Both the position numbers and the translations under genes were made by a program. From contig JACATO010000132.1 of NCBI GenBank assembly GCA_018389105.1, positions 186,001 to 250,000 of the forward strand: a stretch of DNA of 64,000 bases, read 5' to 3'. The notes beneath the pieces were generated by a model. It was not told where the DNA came from. It did no database searches and was given only the letters and a program-made list of their open reading frames with translations. Source of the stretch: Nautilus pompilius. Taxonomy: Eukaryota > Mollusca > Cephalopoda > Nautilida > Nautilidae. Positions 55,901 through 61,900 of the stretch are shown piece by piece. Numbering within the stretch: position 1 is the first letter of the stretch; every line of letters starts with the position of its first letter.

Positions 55901-58900
55901 GGGAGAGAGGGAGCGAGATGGAGGGAGTGGAAGAGATAGAGCAAGCAAGCAGAATATGTGGAAACTATTGGATGTAAGCACTAGAGGGGCAGTGTTTGTT
56001 TGTTTTTTTATATATATCTGAAAGCTCATGTTATGTACCAGTTATGATACTGCTGACAATTTTATGGTCTGTCTATCATCTCATACATTCTCTAATGAGC
56101 CTTCAGATCTCTATCCATTTGCTTGTATCATTGATGAGGAAGAAAGATTATGTCTACAACCAGGCAAACCATTTTGATAACTTGAAGTTAAATACGCTAC
56201 ATGAATACCAAAATGAATTAGCTGATAAAATGTATATTTACAGCTGTTTCAATGTGTATACTATACAGTTAAAAAAACACAGCTACTACACAAGCATGTA
56301 TATAAATAAAAGTTACAGCTATTGGGCAAAAAATAAAAATAAATTCAAGCATAATGATTTTGATGGAAAGAAGTGAATAACATAATAGAGAAATAATATA
56401 AAACAAGCACCACACATGATCCACGTATCCATCAGATACTTACCATAATGGTAAATAATAGTCACTGTACCTGGATTGGTCTGAGATTGCTGTAATCATG
56501 CTAATAACTCCCAAAATTAAAAATGTATATGGTTTTTGATCCAACACTAAGGTTGATAGTCCAAAATCACAACATCTATCTAATAAACCAGTTTGGGTGG
56601 TTTATAGTTAAATAATGCGGATGCAAATTGCAAATAGTAATAATCTTTTTCCATAATGTTATGTAACCGTAAGTGAAGTCAGGAGGCCACGGCATGGTTT
56701 CTTTAAGTTTCCTTAACTTTAGTGTCACATACAATCGACATCAGCTAAGCCGGGTTTATCCCAAGGGCCAGAGGATAGATTCATCAAACTATGATCCAGT
56801 TCCTATCTGGAATTGTGGATCTCAGATGATTGCTCTCAACTACCAGACCCCAGACAGAGCAATGCATCTGAATGAAGGACGGTTTATGCAGAATGGAAAG
56901 TAAGTTTTTCATACAAATTGTTTGTTGTTGCCTCCACTCTCATGATTACCAGAGGTAGTGAAATCAGTTTTCTCAAAGATGAGAGCAAAGTTAATGATGT
57001 TCTATAGGAGCAAAGAAGTTAGGCTTTTCCCCATCACTGTAACTACTTCTGCTGCATGTGTTTTGATGAACTTTACCTTTGTCTCGATTGAAATCCAGTT
57101 TGTAGAATTAATCTCTCTAAAGTTTAAAAATCTGACATGGATAGTGTTGAAAAGATATATTTGTTGCTGGAACCTTTTCATTTTATAAATAGTGCTGGAG
57201 ATGAAAAAATTCCAGAAAGGTTTTCCATATTGGAGTTGAAGATTTTGTAAATTCTTTGTGCAGCAAGTGTCCCATCTTAATTGTTGACCTTCCCCACAGA
57301 CATTGTTTTAATTAAGCACACTAAAGGTGTAGTCTATGTAGATCACAGAATCTATAAAAAGTTTCAATATCTTAGTTTTCCAGACTGTATTGGCATAAAG
57401 AGAATTTATTTATTAATTTTTACACTAAGTATTTGAATAGTAGTTTTTTTAATATAAATTTATGGTAAATAATAAATAATCATGGGGAATTAGACAGTCA
57501 AATTGTCTGTAACTTGCTAAAGTTGGTGGTCTAATTCTTGTTTTCAGATGTGGTTACGTCTTACAGCCTGAGTGCATGAGAGACGAAAATTATGATCCAT
57601 ATGATTGGCGCTCATTGGTTTGTGTAGAGCCAATGACAATGACTTTAACAGTGAGTAGACACGGCACAGTTAACTTATGGCACAACCTTTCAAAAAGCAT
57701 GCATTTATATTTTTTAAATAAACCTACAGATTACCAAACCTAATTTTTTTTTCCTTTCATAGTGAACCCACACAATTTGTACAACAAACTGGTTCTTTGT
57801 GCTGTGCAGGGTTAACATGCACCCCAGCTGCTGTATGTGACTTGGCCAAACTCTACCACTATACATGTCTGCCTGGTAATCGAATCCCACAAAAGTTAAA
57901 CCCGTTTTGTGTTGTTTTTTTTTTAAAAAAATATGTTACGCACTACTTTTATTGCTGTCAGCCATCCCACTTTTTTGTATCAGCTGGTTCTGCACGTGTT
58001 TCTTTTGGGTATTCCGGGTTTTTCTTTACTTTCAATCAAGGGAGTTCCACTAGGTTCTTTTCTCATTGAAGCTTGAGGATGTTCTGATCTACAACCAGCC
58101 CAATTTAAATGCTAGTGACAGACTGCCTGTAGTGAACTCTGCAAGCTGCAGTGTTGTCCCTGTTAAGGCCCTCTTGTGTAAGATTGTTCTAATGCCGGTT
58201 AAATTATGGCTTTCAGAAACTTTACAATGGCTGGATTACAGATTCAAAACTAACTAAGGCCACTTGTACGATTCAAAAATAGAAACATCTACAATAATTT
58301 TACACTCCAAATCAGCCCTTCTCAAGAGTAAACCCTGACGACAGTCACCAGGAAAGATCATTAAAACATGAGTTAGCTCAGTTCCTAAGGCATTACCTAG
58401 CTGCAGATGGAAAGCCATAATTACTTGCTTATTTAATATTTTCTACTTTGAATAAGAGTATACTTTTTCACTCACTTTAATTAAGATTCCAAAAAATAAT
58501 AATAATCTAGTAAATGACAAATTGTAAAATAAATAAATATATTTCTCCTCATATATTTGCTCTAATGACTTTTGGAAATTAGTTTTCTCATGCAGATCCA
58601 CCTGACCAAACATACTGATTCACTCAACAGAGTCACACAGGATCAGTTTCTGTTTATTTGTGCAAATAATAAAGATAATTAATCTTTAATGTGAGATTTT
58701 TGTTCATTTTTAAATTTCAGATTATTGCTGCTCGACACTTGGTGAAGTCAGGTCGAGGAATTGCTAGTCCATTTGTAGAAATTGAAATCTGTGGAGCAGA
58801 GTATGATAATGACAAATTTAAAACAGGTACAAAAGGTAAGTTACCTATCTTATGGAGGGGTTTAAATCAAGCAAATTATCGGCTTTGAAGTGATGCTGGA

Positions 58901-61900
58901 AAACAGAAAAATCATCAGAGATTGGTCTAAAATAGAAATGACTACTGGAAAATGATAAGTCTCTGTAGTTCTCTCTACCATTGTGGCAGGCCACATGAGC
59001 AGTTAGTCATGTTTCTCAGCCCTCATCCAACAGGTATAAATGGGTAGCAATTCAAGTTGTATTGGATGGTATCTTTCACCAAACAACACTTTGTGATACA
59101 TGGGTCGATGACATTGGTCAACAGGTGTTGTTGACCTGTGTCAAGGCCTTGAATGATGGCTGCATGTTTTTGATTTAATTTACAAAATGTTGCATTATGA
59201 AGAATTGTTTTTCAAATCATGGTCTATATGAGTCTTCTTGATATTTTTCAGTTTTTTTCTAACTGGTCCTGGAAAATAATTTTGTCAGTATCTCTTTAAA
59301 ACCTGTATTCTTGACCTGTATCATCAGCCCCTTTTTTAATTGTCTTTGGAATTAACCTAGCTATTTTGTTGTTGTTTTATCTACTCGCATGTTGGAGATG
59401 ATATTTCTTAAAAAAAGATGTTGAAGCAACCAGGGTCAGATGAATTATCTCCACTTGAGTTGAGGGAAGAAACAAGATACAGAAGTGCTGCGCTTGAAAA
59501 TATAAAGAAATTTGAGAGAAAATCTGCTGGGTAGAGATACATTTGTATTTTGCTTTGTTTGTAGTGGCCATTCTTTGATCATCTGTGGTGGAAGAAAACA
59601 GTTTACTGCTGATGTAGATTATATTTGTTAAAAATTGTATCCAGTGAGAAAGTAAAAATATTGTCTTTTGAAATAGTTTTTTGACATTTTTTGCATTAAC
59701 GTGATTGCAATGGTTCTGTGTACTTCTCTGATTTTTGTAGTTTTCATACCTCAACAGATTTCTTTATAGGTGAATGTCATCATAAACATCTTTCCCCAAT
59801 TTTTAAATTCACTTTCAAGGGCTTTGCATGTTGTGTCTTTTTGTGTTTATAAAATTTCAAGCAGCAGATTTTTCTGCTTCTCATTTTGTTAGGTACAGTT
59901 TATATTTCATTGTAATTCTTCATTAAAACCACCAAGAGAGACCAAGGTTTTATATTATGTAGCCTGAGTTTTATCAATGAAAACAGAAAACTGCCAAACA
60001 GCAGCATCACTGTATTAACTCCAAACACAGACATTCTGCCAGTGTTGGTGAAGCCCAAAGTTATGGAATCATTAAAAACAATGTCTAAATGTCTAAGATT
60101 TATTCAGCATTTGTCTCTTTCTAGTTGACAATGGTTTGAACCCGGTCTGGAATGAAGTCTGTCAGTTTGACATCAAGTGTCCCAATGTAGCTCTCATTCG
60201 AATTGTTGTACAAGATGAAGACATTTTTGGTGACCCTAACTTCCTTGGTCAAGTCAGCTTACCTGTCACCTGCATCAGATCTGGTCAGCATCTTTTCTTC
60301 TTTTTTTTAACTTTCTATTGTTATTTTTGCCCTACCACTACCATGTTTTTTCAGTGTGCTAATTGGATAATAATTTTGGGCCCTTTTTATTAAAGGGGTC
60401 CACTTAGACAGTGCTAGAGAGAAAAGCAAACAATACAAAAAAGTAGTGTTTTCTGCAAAAATAATCCAGTACTAGAGGTCAGGTTCAAATTGCTTTCCAT
60501 GCCGTAGGTGACGTGTGGATGCAATGCTAGTTTCCATGATCACAGTAGTATACAAAGCAGCCAGTGTGGTGAGTATTACTACTTGCATGTATTGTGACAT
60601 TTTGCATTTGATGTTCTTTAATACTTTATAATATACAAAGAAAACACAATACACCTTGTCATTTGCTTGAATATTATCATTACTGCCTACAGGACATATT
60701 CTGTTTGTTTGTATTTTTTTAAGTTAATTTTGCTAGTGTTTTCCCTAATTCTGTCTGCGTATCTCCTTAGTTTTTGTTTGAAGGGGAGCAGTTTTACTGA
60801 CTGGTAACTAACTGTTCTTCACTCCATAATCTGTCAGCGTTAGAGATTTGATGTCATTTTGCAAAACAAATAAGAAAAGATTATTTTGGATCTGCTAAAG
60901 ATGATATTTAGCCGTCATTTAAGCTGAACGTTAACAAAGAGTCCATTCCAGATTTGCAATGAGAGAAAAACGGGGTTGGACTATTTTCATAATGATCAGC
61001 TCACACAGGCACATAGTTGGATAAGGGTATCAAAACCCTAGCAGAGCAGGATTCAGGAGAAAACTAATCAATCTATTATGGAAATATTTGAATTTACATA
61101 TTCTTACCTTTCTTGTTCAATTTTATTCCTTGTTTTTAATTTCAATTTTACATGCAATTTTGACAGGATACAGAAGTGTTCTTTTAAAGAATGGAGCAGC
61201 TGAGGAACTTGAGTTGGCAGCTCTACTGATTCATCTTGATTTGCAGATCATTAAGGTGAGAAGACCAATAAAACAATGTGCAGTCTTTTGTGAATTGTGA
61301 TATCTAAAATAAAAACATGCTCATATGCACGAAAATGGGTAGATGCCACAATATTTTTCCCTTTAGCCAGTCATTATCATCTCAGGGGGCACCAAGGCAA
61401 AGGGATCTTGAAGGCCTTAGCCCTGCCACCATCACCACAATCACTTCCAAGATTTTTTTGCCTACATTATCCATACAACAAACATGAGTCAAAGAGTAGT
61501 TCACAACCATCAAGAGGCGATGTTCAGCACACAAGAAACCTCTTCTGTCTGGTATGAATTAAATGCTTCAGAAGGTCTTGTCAGGGGACTAGTCTGTCTG
61601 GCAAGGCCTGAGTATTGCAATCAGGGTCGTTGCAGTGAGTCCCAGCCTTCAGTAGTTAATGTCTTTAGTTTGCACCTGACTCTTAAATCATAAACTATTT
61701 TGTAGTATTAGATTAAAAACAGTTGGGTGGGAGGTTTCTTTAATTATGTCTCCAATTTTCTCTTTATCATATTGTCTAAGGGAAGGAATTGGTGAGTGAG
61801 TTCGGTATGAAACACCAAATTAGAGGGGTTAGTTAATATAATAATTTATGCTTTTTAAATTTAAGGATTATTTGCTCTCTTAGTTCTTTCATCAGCGAGA

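Noticed and set aside
61366-61407. Possible alternative C-terminal exon after a pyrimidine-rich tttccctttag acceptor (would read [14 protein letters not shown] then stop)
   Set aside because: No homology and the next exon at 61931 continues the frame well; needs transcript evidence.
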